From positions 1 through 64,000 of the forward strand of contig JAOVVO010000263.1 in NCBI GenBank assembly GCA_028564675.1: 64,000 nt of DNA, given 5' to 3'. Origin of the DNA: Onchocerca lupi (Eukaryota > Nematoda > Chromadorea > Rhabditida > Onchocercidae). The translations under genes and the position numbers were made by a program. The notes below the pieces were generated by a model. The model did no database searches, was not told where the DNA came from, and worked only from the letters and a program-made list of their open reading frames with translations. Positions 1-64,000 of the stretch are shown here, in pieces. How positions within the stretch are numbered: position 1 is the stretch's first letter; every line of letters begins with the position of its first letter.

Positions 1-102
<102 letters not shown>

Positions 103-316
103 TATTATTGTTATTAATAATTTATTATTGTTATCTTACAAATCCGATAAATCCATGTATATGAATATAAAAATCAACACAATAATCGAGTGGAATGATA
201 CTGGATAAGAGAAAATGATAGGTAAGCTAATTTTAAATGATTATTAATGACATAGGCAAAAAATCAATTTAAATACTGAAATTAAGTAGTAATGATTAGC
301 TGTTTAACTAAATGTT

Positions 317-322
317 TTTATT
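317..322 (-). promoter_or_regulatory. Candidate polyadenylation signal for unc-2
   Basis: AATAAA on the minus strand, about 95 bases after the unc-2 stop codon and the nearest canonical signal to it. AATAAA is common by chance in sequence this AT-rich, so transcript ends would be needed to confirm it. Confidence 0.45.
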
Positions 323-417
323 TCTAGCAATAGTAAACGGAAAAATTTTCAATTTTCCGTACTTTTCTTATTATATTCCAATTCCTATGAAAAAATCCAA
401 AAATAAGAATAAATTGA

Positions 418-63153
<62,736 letters not shown>

Positions 63154-63629
63154 CTAAAATATATTAATTAAAATTAAAAAAAGAAAAGGAAAGTCCAAAA
63201 GTTTTTTTATAATGAAGAAAAAAATGGAGGTAAAAGGCAAAATTACTAATTTTTTAGGATAATTTGAAAAAAATAAAATTAATTTAGCATACTTTAGAAA
63301 AACGATATTAAATAAAAAAGTCGAGTAAAATCAAAGAGGAAAAACAAAAAAAATTTAAAAGTAACTTCAACATAATATTTTCATTTTATTTTTACATTAA
63401 CTTTATTAAAAATGCCGAATAAAAAAAACGAAATTTTAGCGACAAAAATAATGCATCATTTTCTTTCCGCTCAAACGAAAAGTTTTAACTATCGATCGGC
63501 ATGGAAAGGGGAAAAAATTGATTGGATAATCGTTAAGCCATTAAATTTATGAAATTTCAAAAGAAGCTTATCTTCTTAAGCCTTTTTCGTGGAATATGTG
63601 AAATTTTCAATCATTTTAAATCCTTTCTG

Positions 63630-63660
<31 letters not shown>

Positions 63661-64000
63661 CTGATACAGTTATTCAAAAAATGAATGAAGCGGAGAAAAA
63701 GGAGATGAGGAAGAAGGATTAAGGAGAGAAAATGAACCATAACCTTGTAGTAATATATATTTAAAAATGTTATTAACAATGATAGTTTCAAAATTTTTAA
63801 AATAAAATGAAAAATTCATTTTTATTAATTTTCCTAGTCTTATTATTTCCCTCCAGAGCAAATATTTTTATTTATTTATTCGATGAGTGGAAATGATAAG
63901 ATAAGAGAATAGTAGAAAGGTTATTATTATAACGTAGTCAAACTTGATTATCATTGTATCAGATCATGTTGTATAATCATCCTATGTTGCAATGAATAAT
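63154..64000. other. Right-edge intron, nothing seen
   Basis: AT-rich sequence upstream of the first visible exon, with a 25-base T run at 63636-63660. No exon, promoter or RNA gene can be supported. Confidence 0.5.
63636..63660. repeat. Poly(T) run of 25 bases
   Basis: An uninterrupted T tract in the right-edge intron. Confidence 0.95.

Overview
The window is AT-rich, intron-rich animal DNA dominated by one gene on the minus strand: a four-domain, high-voltage-activated CaV2-type calcium channel alpha-1 subunit, the family of Caenorhabditis UNC-2. A chain of 45 phase-compatible coding exons was traced by hand from about 63.15 kb (5') to the stop codon at 418-420 (3'). Together they give 6,122 coding bases and 2,039 residues, and the true 5' end lies beyond the right edge. 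All four pore loops carry the selectivity glutamate (EEEE), all four S4 segments are present, and the beta-subunit/G-beta-gamma binding site, the C-terminal EF-hand-like region and the IQ region are recognisable.

The organism is most likely a nematode. Support comes from the UNC-2-like architecture with a short II-III linker, very high A+T, TTTCAG-type acceptors and a TTAGGC-TTAGGC nematode telomere-like motif in an intron. A spirurid or filarial worm would fit the base composition and expanded introns, but this is inference and the species is not identifiable from the sequence alone.

Layout, left to right: a TTA microsatellite; the unc-2 3' end and C-terminal tail exons (0.4-5.8 kb); IQ and EF-hand exons (7.1-9.1 kb); repeat IV (9.6-12.8 kb); repeat III (13.3-17.6 kb); the II-III linker (17.5-18.4 kb); repeat II (18.3-21.9 kb); the I-II linker (22.3-23.4 kb); repeat I (24.7-33.2 kb); and N-terminal exons separated by introns of 2.6, 13.0, 10.9 and 3.0 kb (35.8-63.2 kb). 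The long introns are almost empty apart from microsatellites, minisatellites and fold-back sequences.

Three things stand out. First, the intron at 14.2-15.4 kb holds a convincing two-exon gene on the opposite strand, encoding an unrecognised 120-residue protein with two hydrophobic segments, an acidic middle and its own polyadenylation signal. Second, the 3' splice site of the repeat II S5 exon has been tandemly amplified, producing a row of joined acceptor/donor (CAG-GTA) sites upstream of the exon. Third, the intron at 60-63 kb contains a cluster of Helitron remnants: a frameshifted helicase tail, several copies of a 5'-end-like repeat and a 3' hairpin ending in CTAG-T. An exon near 53.4 kb with its own ATG shares the donor phase of the 59.9 kb exon, suggesting alternative N-termini.
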